Source of the DNA: Prevotella sp. UBA3208
Lineage (GTDB): Bacteria; Bacteroidota; Bacteroidia; Bacteroidales; Bacteroidaceae
DNA length: 14,284 bases
NCBI GenBank assembly: GCA_002363695.1
Contig: DEWO01000057.1
Span: 6,425-20,708, forward strand
Reading direction: 5' to 3'
Shown: piece by piece, positions 6,129 to 13,578 of the stretch
Position numbering within the stretch: position 1 is the first letter of the stretch
Layout: every line of letters starts with the position of its first letter
The notes under the pieces: generated by a model
Told to the model about the DNA's origin: nothing
The model's database searches: none
Seen by the model: the letters and a program-made list of their open reading frames with translations, nothing else
Translations under genes and position numbers: made by a program

Positions 6129-6814
6129 GTCACGGTGGTGACCACGCGCACCTTTTTAATATAAGGGGTATTGTCGTCGCGGTTTTCAATGCTGAACTGT
6201 CCCTGGTCGGCACTGACTATCTTGTCCAGCTTTGAGTGAGAGTTTTCAGCAAACTGCTGCGCTGTCTTCTCGGCATTCTCGATGGCCTCTTGCATCATTT
6301 TCGGTTTCATCTCCTTGAACGACACATACTCATACTTCACCGGGTTCTCATAGCCTCCGTCCACGATGGCCACACCCTCCTTCAGCAGGTCACCCTGGCG
6401 GGCAATGATGCTACGCACCTGCTTCACCTGACTGCTGGTAACGGTGATGACCGAGGTGACGATGTATCGGTAAGGCTTATTGTTGTCGCTGTATTCACGG
6501 GCCTGTAGGTCGAGCACCTGCGGAGCGTTCTCGGTCAGTTCTTCCTTCTTGATGCCACTGCGCAGCAGAAACGCCTTGATTTTCGACTGTGTCACGCCTA
6601 TCTTGTCGTACAGTCCCGGCAAGTCGTTGCCTACTTCCTTCGACACGATGGGCCATGTCACCTTGTCGGCTTCCACCTCGCGCTCGGCCAGGCCTTTCAC
6701 ATTGACCTTACGGTCCTTGCTGGCAAAGTCGTCCATGCCAGCCTTGATGAACCAACCCAGGCAGACCAGTCCCAATGCAATAAGGGCTGCGCCAATCACT
6801 CTGTTCTCTTTCAT
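6110..6814 (-). CDS. SIMPL-domain (DUF541) protein, membrane-anchored
   Basis: This 234-residue protein has an N-terminal hydrophobic segment (about residues 6-24, [19 protein letters not shown]) that is probably an uncleaved membrane anchor or signal sequence. It is followed by a SIMPL / DUF541 domain, recognised by [20 protein letters not shown], the central [15 protein letters not shown], the lysine- and glutamate-rich helix [16 protein letters not shown], and the terminal strand [11 protein letters not shown]. Family members (YggE, BP26/OMP28) are periplasmic or envelope proteins of poorly defined function, some linked to oxidative stress. The protein would face the periplasm. It follows the outer-membrane barrel gene by 30 bases on the same strand and shares a 13-base initiation sequence with it (AAAAAGCATTATG), so the two form an operon. 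Its last 19 bases overlap the end of the convergent kinase gene. Confidence 0.85.
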   Translation of the reverse strand: MKENRVIGAALIALGLVCLGWFIKAGMDDFASKDRKVNVKGLAEREVEADKVTWPIVSKEVGNDLPGLYDKIGVTQSKIKAFLLRSGIKKEELTENAPQVLDLQAREYSDNNKPYRYIVTSVITVTSSQVKQVRSIIARQGDLLKEGVAIVDGGYENPVKYEYVSFKEMKPKMMQEAIENAEKTAQQFAENSHSKLDKIVSADQGQFSIENRDDNTPYIKKVRVVTTVTYSLKD

Positions 6815-6844
6815 AATGCTTTTTGGTTTTAAACGGAATATTTT

Positions 6845-7486
6845 TCACAATACAAACTGATAGCCCAGCGTGAGCCAGAACGAGCCTGTACACCAGCTGC
6901 GGTCTATCACATCGACATTGCAGAGGTTTGCAACACCGATATTGTAGCGGAAGTCTGCCGTGAATGCCTTATAAGTATAGCTGATGCCGGCTGGTATCGA
7001 GACATTCACTCGCTTATAATTGTCGGTGACCGTATTCGTTTCGTTGCCGATGTGCTGTTTGGCTGACAGCAGATAGCCCAGTTGGACACCGGCCTTGAGT
7101 GCCAGGCCCGGCAGCAGATTGGGCTCGATATAGAAGTTGAGCAGTATGGGTACGCTGACGAAGTGCAGCGTCTGTGACAGTTTGTCCATGTCCTTCACCT
7201 TCCCATAGGTATAGCCTTCGCCCGAATAGAACACACCTGCCGAGACGGCTACCTGCTGCCAAGCCTGATATTCGGCCTCGGCTCCGGCCGTCAGACCGAA
7301 TTTGTACTTGGCATTCATTTGGGCCTGACTGTCAAAGTTCTCATAGATGAGTTCCTGTTCCGACATCTTCGACAGGTTGGCACCGACCTTGGGTGTCAAC
7401 GTCCATGTTCCCACCTCGTGCTGAGCCTGGGCGCCCAACACACTGGCCATAAAGGCTATCATCCATACAATTCTTTTCATTGTCAT
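6845..7486 (-). CDS. Outer-membrane beta-barrel protein (OMP_b-brl_2 / porin-family type)
   Basis: This 213-residue secreted protein has a signal peptide, MTMKRIVWMIAFMASVLGAQA, with likely cleavage before QHE (Ala-Gln-Ala then Gln22). The mature part has alternating strands typical of small Bacteroidetes barrels: TLTPKVGANLSKM near residues 29-41, LTAGAEAEYQAW, VSVPILLNFYI, LALKAGVQLGYLL, and the terminal strand FWLTLGYQFVL ending in a hydrophobic residue. The function is unknown; such proteins are commonly labelled porin family or PorT-like. The start at 7486 was chosen because it carries the same AAAAAGCATTATG sequence as the downstream SIMPL gene and gives a standard signal peptide. The next ATG (7480) would also give a signal peptide. 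The open frame extends upstream to 7570 but that part reads as leader DNA. It is divergent from the phosphate transporter. Confidence 0.8.
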   Translation of the reverse strand: MTMKRIVWMIAFMASVLGAQAQHEVGTWTLTPKVGANLSKMSEQELIYENFDSQAQMNAKYKFGLTAGAEAEYQAWQQVAVSAGVFYSGEGYTYGKVKDMDKLSQTLHFVSVPILLNFYIEPNLLPGLALKAGVQLGYLLSAKQHIGNETNTVTDNYKRVNVSIPAGISYTYKAFTADFRYNIGVANLCNVDVIDRSWCTGSFWLTLGYQFVL

Positions 7487-7540
7487 AATGCTTTTTTTAG
7501 TATAAAACGCTGCAACTGACGTTTTATTGTAGACAGGGGG

Positions 7541-7560
7541 GTGAGAGATGGGAGACGGGA
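7541..7560. repeat. Short 7-bp G/A-rich repeat in the divergent leader region
   Basis: On the minus strand this reads as 7-base units GTCTCCC then ATCTCTC, followed by AC and a C run. ATCTCTC is identical to the unit repeated at 13551-13578 and one base from the rotated unit at 5802-5829. It lies 54-74 bases upstream of the barrel gene start, in its probable 5' leader or promoter. No clear Bacteroidetes promoter (TAnnTTTG) for that gene could be placed on the minus strand. Confidence 0.4.
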
Positions 7561-7588
7561 AATGTAACAATATCGTAATACGATTTTC

Positions 7589-7619
7589 TTGACCATGACA
7601 GGGATTGGCTGTATCTTTG
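7589..7619 (+). promoter_or_regulatory. Bacteroidetes-type promoter of the Na/Pi cotransporter gene
   Basis: TTG at 7589-7591 and TATCTTTG at 7612-7619 match the -33 (TTG) and -7 (TAnnTTTG) elements of the primary sigma factor of Bacteroidetes, with 20 bases between them. A transcript would begin near 7625 and give a leader of about 25-30 bases before the ATG at 7652. This rules out the upstream in-frame ATG at 7595, and any start at 7589, which lie within the promoter itself. Confidence 0.8.
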
Positions 7620-7651
7620 CACCGAGTAATTCAAGAATCATCACATACGAT

Positions 7652-9346
7652 ATGGAAACGAATCAAAACTATCTGACGATTGCGCTGCAACTGCTGGGCT
7701 CGCTGGGCCTGCTGATTTACGGTATGAGAATCATGAGCGAGGCGCTGCAGAAGATGGCCGGACCGCAGCTGCGACACATTCTGGCCAAGATGACCACCAA
7801 CCGCGTGACGGGAATGCTGACGGGAACGCTCATCACGTGCGCCGTACAGTCATCATCGGCCACGACGGTGATGACTGTCTCGTTTGTATCGGCCGGGCTG
7901 CTGACACTGGCACAGGCCATCTCGGTCATCATGGGTGCCAACATCGGCACGACGCTGACGGCGTGGATTATGTCGCTGGGCTACAACGTTGACCTAACGA
8001 GTGTGGTCTATCCCTCGTTCATGCTCGGCATCATGCTGATCTACAAGAAACAGCACCGATATTTAGGCGATTTCCTGTTCGGCACGGCATTCATGTTCCT
8101 GTCGCTGGTCATGCTGAGCGCGACGGGCAAGTCGATGGACTTGGAGCACAACGAGGCGGTCATATCGTTCTTTGCCTCGTTCGACACGTCGAGCCACCTG
8201 ACCATTCTGGCCTTCCTGGCCATCGGCACACTCATCACCTGTATCGTGCAGTCGTCGGCGGCCGTCATGGCCATTACCATCCTGCTCTGTTCCACGGGCG
8301 TGCTGCCCATCTACCTGGGCATTGCGCTGGTGATGGGCGAGAACATCGGCACGACGGCCACGGCCAATCTGGTGGCACTGGGTGCCAACACGCAGGCCCG
8401 CCGCGCGGCGTTGGCCCATCTGCTGTTTAATGTCTTCGGCGTGGTGTGGGTGCTCGTTGCGTTCTATCCGTTTGTCGACATGGTTTGCGGCGCGGTCGGC
8501 TACGACCCGTCCTTAGGCGGTCAGACGGCCAGGCTGCCCGTGGTGCTGGCCATGTTCCACACGTGCTTCAACGTCATCAATACGGCCATCCTCATCTGGC
8601 TGGTGCCTCAGATGGAGCGCGTGGTGTGCTGGCTGCTGCCCGAGAAGCAGGAGACCAGGGCAAGGGAGGACGAGTTCCGGCTGCAGTACATCCAGTCGAA
8701 CTTGGTGCAGACGCCGGAAATCGCCGTTCTGCAGGCGCAGAAGGAGACGGCAGCCTTCGGCGAGCGTGTGGGCAGGATGTTCGGCATGGTGCGCACGCTG
8801 TTCCACGAGGCTGACCCGAAGGATTTCGCCGAGCTCTTCAGCCAGATAGAGAACGAGGAGGACATGACCGACAAGATGGAGATTGAGATAGCCAACTACC
8901 TAGAGCAGGTCAGCGAGGGCCACCTGAGCGACGAGACGAAGCAGAAGATTCGCCGCATGATGCGCGAAATCAGCGAACTGGAGTCCATCGGCGACGCCTG
9001 CTACAAACTGGCCCGCACCCTGGACCGCAAGCGCGAGGCCGGCAAGACGTTCACCCCTCACCAGAACGAACAGCTGCAGGCCCTCATGGTGCTGTGCGAC
9101 CACGCCCTGGAGCAGATGCAGACCGTGATGCACGGCCACCGCGCCGAGCACGACATCCGCGAGACCTTCCGCATAGAGAACGACATCAACCAGCTGCGCC
9201 AGCGGCTGAAGGACGAGAACGTCACGGCCGTCAACAACCACGAGTACGACTACGCCGTCGGCACGCTGTACGTCGACATCATCAACGAGCTGGAGAAACT
9301 CGGCGACTATGTTGTCAACGTCGTCGAGGCCCGCTTCGGCAAATAA
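7652..9346 (+). CDS. Na/Pi cotransporter family protein with C-terminal PhoU-like domain
   Basis: This 564-residue inner-membrane protein has two inverted Na/Pi-cotransporter (NptA / PF02690) repeats. The first has QSSSATT (66-72) and GANIGTT (95-101). The second has QSSAAVM (200-206) and GENIGTT (229-235). The paired QSS motifs form the phosphate and sodium site in this family. From about residue 350 to the end the protein is a soluble helical PhoU-like domain, with E-L-E-S-I-G-D (442-448) and E-L-E-K-L-G-D-Y (546-553) resembling the acidic metal-binding helices of PhoU. It probably imports phosphate with Na+, or regulates phosphate or another anion, with the cytoplasmic PhoU domain as a control module. 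The start at 7652 is fixed by the promoter immediately upstream. A hairpin terminator follows. No Pho box is recognisable. Confidence 0.92.
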   Translation: METNQNYLTIALQLLGSLGLLIYGMRIMSEALQKMAGPQLRHILAKMTTNRVTGMLTGTLITCAVQSSSATTVMTVSFVSAGLLTLAQAISVIMGANIGTTLTAWIMSLGYNVDLTSVVYPSFMLGIMLIYKKQHRYLGDFLFGTAFMFLSLVMLSATGKSMDLEHNEAVISFFASFDTSSHLTILAFLAIGTLITCIVQSSAAVMAITILLCSTGVLPIYLGIALVMGENIGTTATANLVALGANTQARRAALAHLLFNVFGVVWVLVAFYPFVDMVCGAVGYDPSLGGQTARLPVVLAMFHTCFNVINTAILIWLVPQMERVVCWLLPEKQETRAREDEFRLQYIQSNLVQTPEIAVLQAQKETAAFGERVGRMFGMVRTLFHEADPKDFAELFSQIENEEDMTDKMEIEIANYLEQVSEGHLSDETKQKIRRMMREISELESIGDACYKLARTLDRKREAGKTFTPHQNEQLQALMVLCDHALEQMQTVMHGHRAEHDIRETFRIENDINQLRQRLKDENVTAVNNHEYDYAVGTLYVDIINELEKLGDYVVNVVEARFGK

Positions 9347-9388
9347 ATCTGCCAGCATCGCGAGGGCGGAAGTATTAAATTAGTATAT

Positions 9389-9424
9389 AATCCCATGTGG
9401 TGTGGGTCACTGTATGGGATTTTT
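9389..9424 (+). terminator. Rho-independent terminator after the Na/Pi cotransporter
   Basis: AATCCCAT (9389-9396) pairs with ATGGGATT (9414-9421) in an eight-base stem enclosing a 17-base interior. It is followed by a T run (9420-9424). It begins 43 bases after the transporter stop codon, between two convergent genes. The long interior loop makes it a modest terminator. Confidence 0.6.
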
Positions 9425-9507
9425 ACTTACCCTTGCCCCGTCATTCCGCGACGGTTTGACAGGCTGACAAAGTAGGTTTGTTTATAAGATACATAACGAC
9501 AGGCAGT

Positions 9508-11952
9508 TCATCGTCCGGTGACGGTCAGCACGCCGTCCTTCAGCCCGTCGGCCGTACACGTCAGGACGGATGCCGACGGCTGATGGCCGCTCTGTATGAG
9601 CACCTGGGCCCGGCCGTTGAAGGCGGGGATGCTGAACGTGCGGCAGGGCTGCTGGGCGGGATGGTCGCTGCCCAGGTAGGCCGGGTCGCCGTTGCCGCAG
9701 CCTATGATGCTGGCGTCGCCCTCCAGACGGAAGGTCAGCAGGGGGCAGGCGTCAGGGACCAGACGGCCCTTACGGTCCTGAATCTCGATGTTGACTACCG
9801 CCACGTCCCGGCCGTCGGCAACTAACTGCTGGCGGTCGGCCGTCAGCACCACCCGAGCTGCCGGCTTGGTGGTCTCGATGGTCTCTATCAGGATGCGCCT
9901 GCCGTTCTTATAGCCCGTAGCCACCACGCGGCCCGGCTGGTAGACGGCCTTCCACTTCAGATGTCCGTAGCGGGGCATCCGCTGGCGGCTCAGCCGCCGG
10001 CCGTTGACGCTCAGCTCCACCTCGTCGCAGTTGCTGTACGCCCACAGCTCTATCTCCTCGCCCTCATGGCCTTGCAGGTTCCAGTGGGGGAATATGTGCA
10101 GCGTCGGCTCGTCCGTCCACCACGACTTCAGATACCACGCCTCGTCCTTCCAGAAACCGCAGTAGTCCAGCACGCCGAACTCCGACTCGTGGGCAGGATA
10201 CGACAGCGGGTTCGGCTCGCCGCGGTAGTCGAAGCCCGTCCAGAAGAAGCAGCCTGCCGCCCAGGGACGCTCGGCATAGAACCGCCAGCCGCGCTCTATC
10301 ACGTTCTCGGTGTGGTGGCTCACCGTGTCCAGGTTCATCGAGCGCATACGCCCCTCCGACTTGGGGTCGTTGAAGTAGACGCCGCGGGTGCCGCAGCCCG
10401 TCGTCTCCTCCGTACCCACAATCTTCCACTCCGGGTGCTGGCGGCGGCGGTTCTCCACGTCGTTCTGTACAATATAGTTATAGCCCACCACGTCGACACC
10501 CTTGATGAGTTCCGAGCCGCCGGCATTGGCCAGCGTCGAGGGGCGCGTGGGGTCCATCAGCCTCACGTGAGCCCTCATGGCAGCCGCAATGCGCGTGCCC
10601 TGAATGCTGTTCTCCAGCCCCCATTCCTCGTTGCCGCAGCTCCAGAGGATGATGCTCGGGTGGTTGCGGTCGCGGCGTATCATCTTGTCCAGCAGCCGCA
10701 GGTGTTCCCCGTTGACACCCGTCAGCCGGTTTTCGTCGATGACCAGTATGCCCTCGCGGTCGCACACGTCCAGCTGGGCAGGCGTCATGGGGTTGTGCGA
10801 GGCACGGTAGGCATTGCACCCTAACTCCTTCAGCCGTTTGACGCGCCACGCCATCAGTGCCTCGGGCATGGCAGCCCCCACACCGGCATGGTCCTGGTGC
10901 ATGTTGAAGCCCTTCAGCTTCAGCGGCTCGCCGTTGAGCAGGAATCCCCGGTCGGCATCGAAGGCAATGTCGCGCACACCCGTGGTGGTCGTATAGACGT
11001 CGGTCACGTGTCCGTCCACCGTCACCGTCGTCTCAACCTGATACAGATAAGGGTCGGCAGGGCTCCAGAGACGGGGATTTTGAACCGTGAAACTTAAATC
11101 TTGGGACTTCAGCCTCTCCTTCGGCCGCAGCGTCAGGGTTGCGGGCAATGTCCGGGCGACTTCCCGGCCGTCAGCGTCCAGCAGGCGGTGCTCCACCTGG
11201 CACGTCTGTGCCGTCAGCGACGCATTCTCCACCTCCGTCTCCACGTGGATGGTAGCCGTGTCGTAGGGTGCCCGGAGTTCGGCGTAGACAAACGTGCCGA
11301 AGGGAGCCACGCTGACCGGAGACGTCTTGACGAGCCACACGTCACGATAGATGCCCGCACCCTCGTAGAACCAGCCCTCCTCCAGCGACGCGTCGGCCCG
11401 TACACATATCAGGTTGTCGCCACCGTAGTTGGCATACTCCGTCACGTCATACACCTGCGTGGCATAGCCGCTGGGCTCCTCGCCCATCCAGATGCCGTTG
11501 AACCATACCTGGGCGTGGCGGAAGATGCCGTCGAACTGCAATAGCAGACGCCGACCCTCGTCACCGGCAGGGATGTGGAGCACCTTGCGATACCACCCCA
11601 CACTGGTCTCCGGGTAGCGCCAGCCCACGGTCTTGTAGCCGTGCGAGTGGCTGGCCTCGCGGGCAAAGGGAAACGCCGCGGCCCAGTCGTGGGGAACCCG
11701 CACGTCCTGCCAGGCCCCGTCGTCGAACTTCACGCTGTACGGTCCCTCGTTGTGTATCGAGTTGGCCTTCGTCAGATAGTTGAAGTACTCCGTGCCACAC
11801 CCGAAGTCCTTCTGCCTGTCCGTCGCATGGCCCAGACTGAACTTCCATCCCTCGCTCAGCCTTGTCTTCTCGCGGACGCCAGTTGCGGCCTGCGTCCCCA
11901 CCGTCAGCACCATTAGTGCCGCCAGCAGCCACTGTCTTGTAGTCATCATCAT
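9508..11952 (-). CDS. Secreted glycoside hydrolase family 2 enzyme (beta-galactosidase-like, DUF4982-type C-terminus)
   Basis: This 814-residue protein has a signal peptide, MMMTTRQWLLAALMVLTVGTQA, with likely cleavage at TQA/AT, so it acts in the periplasm or at the surface. The order is: sugar-binding jelly roll (about 30-210, with VRVPHDW at 85-91 and GAGIYRDVWL at 198-207), Ig-like domain (about 215-325), TIM barrel (about 335-610), then a DUF4982-like domain (about 612-690) and a C-terminal Ig-like domain (about 695-810). The barrel has KGFNMHQDHAG (347-357), ASHNPM (384-389), the acid/base Glu442 in SCGNEEW, and a likely nucleophile Glu515 or Glu516 in VGTEETTG. It should cleave a beta-glycoside from a polysaccharide side chain, most likely beta-galactoside; glucuronide or another sugar is possible. 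There is no SusC/SusD pair or other carbohydrate enzyme nearby. Three ATGs occur in a row (11952, 11949, 11946). A further in-frame TTG at 11991 is rejected because it would add a basic tail before the signal peptide. It lies 46 bases after dprA. Confidence 0.92.
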   Translation of the reverse strand: MMMTTRQWLLAALMVLTVGTQAATGVREKTRLSEGWKFSLGHATDRQKDFGCGTEYFNYLTKANSIHNEGPYSVKFDDGAWQDVRVPHDWAAAFPFAREASHSHGYKTVGWRYPETSVGWYRKVLHIPAGDEGRRLLLQFDGIFRHAQVWFNGIWMGEEPSGYATQVYDVTEYANYGGDNLICVRADASLEEGWFYEGAGIYRDVWLVKTSPVSVAPFGTFVYAELRAPYDTATIHVETEVENASLTAQTCQVEHRLLDADGREVARTLPATLTLRPKERLKSQDLSFTVQNPRLWSPADPYLYQVETTVTVDGHVTDVYTTTTGVRDIAFDADRGFLLNGEPLKLKGFNMHQDHAGVGAAMPEALMAWRVKRLKELGCNAYRASHNPMTPAQLDVCDREGILVIDENRLTGVNGEHLRLLDKMIRRDRNHPSIILWSCGNEEWGLENSIQGTRIAAAMRAHVRLMDPTRPSTLANAGGSELIKGVDVVGYNYIVQNDVENRRRQHPEWKIVGTEETTGCGTRGVYFNDPKSEGRMRSMNLDTVSHHTENVIERGWRFYAERPWAAGCFFWTGFDYRGEPNPLSYPAHESEFGVLDYCGFWKDEAWYLKSWWTDEPTLHIFPHWNLQGHEGEEIELWAYSNCDEVELSVNGRRLSRQRMPRYGHLKWKAVYQPGRVVATGYKNGRRILIETIETTKPAARVVLTADRQQLVADGRDVAVVNIEIQDRKGRLVPDACPLLTFRLEGDASIIGCGNGDPAYLGSDHPAQQPCRTFSIPAFNGRAQVLIQSGHQPSASVLTCTADGLKDGVLTVTGR

Positions 11953-11998
11953 TAGTAGTATATGTTTTTGGGTTTTGGTATTTTTTCTCAACTCTCAG

Positions 11999-13114
11999 TT
12001 AGCGTAGCAGGTGATAGGTGCCTCCGGCGAGGGGCTTGACGATGCCTTTCATCTCCAGTGTGAAGAGTAGGGCGGTGAGCTGGCCGATGGGCAGGTTGGT
12101 TTTCACGCTGATGACGTTCAGCTGCAGGTCGTTGGTCTGTTGTAGCAGGCTGACGACTTGTTGTTCTGCTGCTGTGAGGTCGGGGAAGAGCTGGCGCTCA
12201 ACGGCCTCGGGGCGCTGCTGGACGGTGGGCCACCTCATGGCTTCGACAAAGTCACGGGCTGAGGTCAGCAGGGCGGCGGTGTTGGCCTGGATCATACGGT
12301 TACAACCCTCGCTGAGGGGCATTCCCACGGCTCCGGGGAAGGCAAAGACGTCGCGACCGTACTCCTGGGCTATGCGGCAGGTGATGAGTCCGCCGCCCTT
12401 GACGGCACTCTCCACAAGGATGGTGGCGTCGGATATGCCGGCAACGATGCGGTTGCGCTGGCGGAAGTTGTTGGGCAGAGCCTCGGTCTGCGACATATAC
12501 TCGGTGATGAGTCCGCCGTGGCTGACCATCTGGGCGGCAGTGTCGCGGTGGGCCGGGGGGTATATCTGGTCCAGTCCGTGGGCCAGCACGCCGACGGTGT
12601 CGTAGCCTTGCTGCAGGGCGTGGCGATGGGCGCAGATGTCAATGCCGTAGGCCAGTCCGCTGACCACGAGCACCTGTGGGCAGAGCTGGCGCAGGTCGCT
12701 GAGGAAGCGGCGCACGAGGTCTTGTCCGTAGGTGGTGCAGTGGCGGGTGCCTACGATGTTGAGGATGTAGCCTTGGTTGAGGTCGGCGGTGCCCTTGTAG
12801 AACAGGACGACGGGGGCGTCGGGACACTGGGCCAGGCGTTGGGGGTAGGCGGGGTCGTTGATGGTCAGGGCCCGGATGTTGCTGTTGCTGATGAACTCCA
12901 TCTCGGCTGCTGCCCGCCGCAGGGCGTCGTCCCAGTTCTGCATGGCCTGGCGCAGCCGTGGTGTCGTGTCGGCCACGGCATCGCCGATGTCCCGTCGGTG
13001 CTCGTAGACGGCCTGCGCGCTGCCCATGGCCTGATAGAGCCGAAGGGCAGTACCAGCATTGAATCCCGTCATCCGCGTCAGCGCAATGCTATAGTATGTC
13101 TCTTCCTGCTGCAT
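11999..13114 (-). CDS. dprA: DNA-processing protein DprA (DNA-protecting protein)
   Basis: This is a 371-residue cytoplasmic DprA/Smf protein. DprA binds incoming single-stranded DNA and loads RecA during transformation. It has an N-terminal helix-hairpin-helix-like region (about 5-45, IALTRMTGFNAGTALRLY) and a Rossmann-fold core with NIVGTRHCTTYG (119-130), VVSGLAYGIDICAHRHAL (150-167), VGVLAHGLDQIYP (174-186), NFRQRNRIVAGIS (216-228), VESAVKGGGLIT (234-245) and FAFPGAVG (257-264). A C-terminal winged helix (about 312-371) follows. VESAVKGGGLIT replaces the usual VEA-x2-SGSLIT, a conservative change in the loop. The open frame continues upstream to 13474 but that stretch is arginine- and proline-rich shadow of the thioesterase gene; the start at 13114 gives the conserved N-terminus. 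The gene begins five bases after the thioesterase stop, so the two are translated from one message. Confidence 0.95.
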   Translation of the reverse strand: MQQEETYYSIALTRMTGFNAGTALRLYQAMGSAQAVYEHRRDIGDAVADTTPRLRQAMQNWDDALRRAAAEMEFISNSNIRALTINDPAYPQRLAQCPDAPVVLFYKGTADLNQGYILNIVGTRHCTTYGQDLVRRFLSDLRQLCPQVLVVSGLAYGIDICAHRHALQQGYDTVGVLAHGLDQIYPPAHRDTAAQMVSHGGLITEYMSQTEALPNNFRQRNRIVAGISDATILVESAVKGGGLITCRIAQEYGRDVFAFPGAVGMPLSEGCNRMIQANTAALLTSARDFVEAMRWPTVQQRPEAVERQLFPDLTAAEQQVVSLLQQTNDLQLNVISVKTNLPIGQLTALLFTLEMKGIVKPLAGGTYHLLR

Positions 13115-13119
13115 GGCGT

Positions 13120-13521
13120 TCAAAGGTAGGGGGCAAAGGCGCGGTCGTATTCTTCGCTCTCGCCGAGATGGCCGTTGATGAGACAGACGAGCATGACCTT
13201 GCTCTTGAAACAGATAGCTTCGTCGGAGGCTCGGTAGATGTCCTGATGGAAGATGTACCTGAAACCGTCCTTCTGGAGCCACAGGCGGGAGATGAACTCG
13301 TCGTCGCAGCGCAAGGGGGCTTTGTACTGTAGTTCCATGCGGGCCACGACGGCGTCGATGCCGCGGGAGTGCATCTCGGCAAACGAGAGGCCGCAATGCT
13401 TGAGGAACAGGTGACGGGTGTGCTCGGTGTAGTGCAGGTAGTTGGCATTGTTGACGATGCCCTCGATGTCGCACTCGTAGTCGCGCACCTCCATGCGGGC
13501 TTCAAAAACGTATTTTCTCAT
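13120..13521 (-). CDS. Hotdog-fold acyl-CoA thioesterase (4HBT / YbgC-like)
   Basis: This 133-residue single-domain hotdog protein has the usual length of 4-hydroxybenzoyl-CoA thioesterase-like enzymes, which hydrolyse acyl-CoA thioesters in the cytoplasm. The signature YECDIEGIVNNANYLHYTEHTR (positions 15-36, given here in part) contains the catalytic Asp18 and the N-x-x-Y pattern of the active-site helix; the usual DTD-x-x-G reads ECDIEG. Two starts are possible. ATG at 13521 puts RKYVFEARMEVRDYE at the N-terminus, as in the family. ATG at 13566 overlaps the stop of the upstream gene (ATGA) and would add 15 residues encoded mostly by a repeat. The first is favoured. It is followed by dprA five bases later, an arrangement that recurs in Bacteroidales as far as I recall. 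Confidence 0.88.
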   Translation of the reverse strand: MRKYVFEARMEVRDYECDIEGIVNNANYLHYTEHTRHLFLKHCGLSFAEMHSRGIDAVVARMELQYKAPLRCDDEFISRLWLQKDGFRYIFHQDIYRASDEAICFKSKVMLVCLINGHLGESEEYDRAFAPYL

Positions 13522-13550
13522 AACTTTGAAATTTTTTACAGAGTAATCAT

Positions 13551-13578
13551 ATCTCTCATTTCTCATCTCTTATCTCTC
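13551..13578. repeat. Four 7-bp ATCTCTC units at the DUF2851 / thioesterase junction
   Basis: On the plus strand the units are ATCTCTC (13551), ATTTCTC (13558), ATCTCTT (13565) and ATCTCTC (13572). The array covers the last codons and stop of the DUF2851 gene and the gap before the thioesterase, so the end of DUF2851 (KRDKR) and the alternative N-terminus of the thioesterase are both made of repeat sequence. This is the clearest copy of the 7-bp family also seen at 5802-5829 and 7541-7560. Confidence 0.8.

Noticed and set aside
9438..9457. Small hairpin (CCGTC / GACGG) followed by TTT as a second terminator
   Set aside because: Only five base pairs and three T residues; too weak to call beside the better hairpin at 9389-9424.
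13115..13474. Possible 120-residue N-terminal extension of DprA
   Set aside because: It lies out of frame within the thioesterase gene, is arginine/proline-rich, and DprA aligns from the ATG at 13114.
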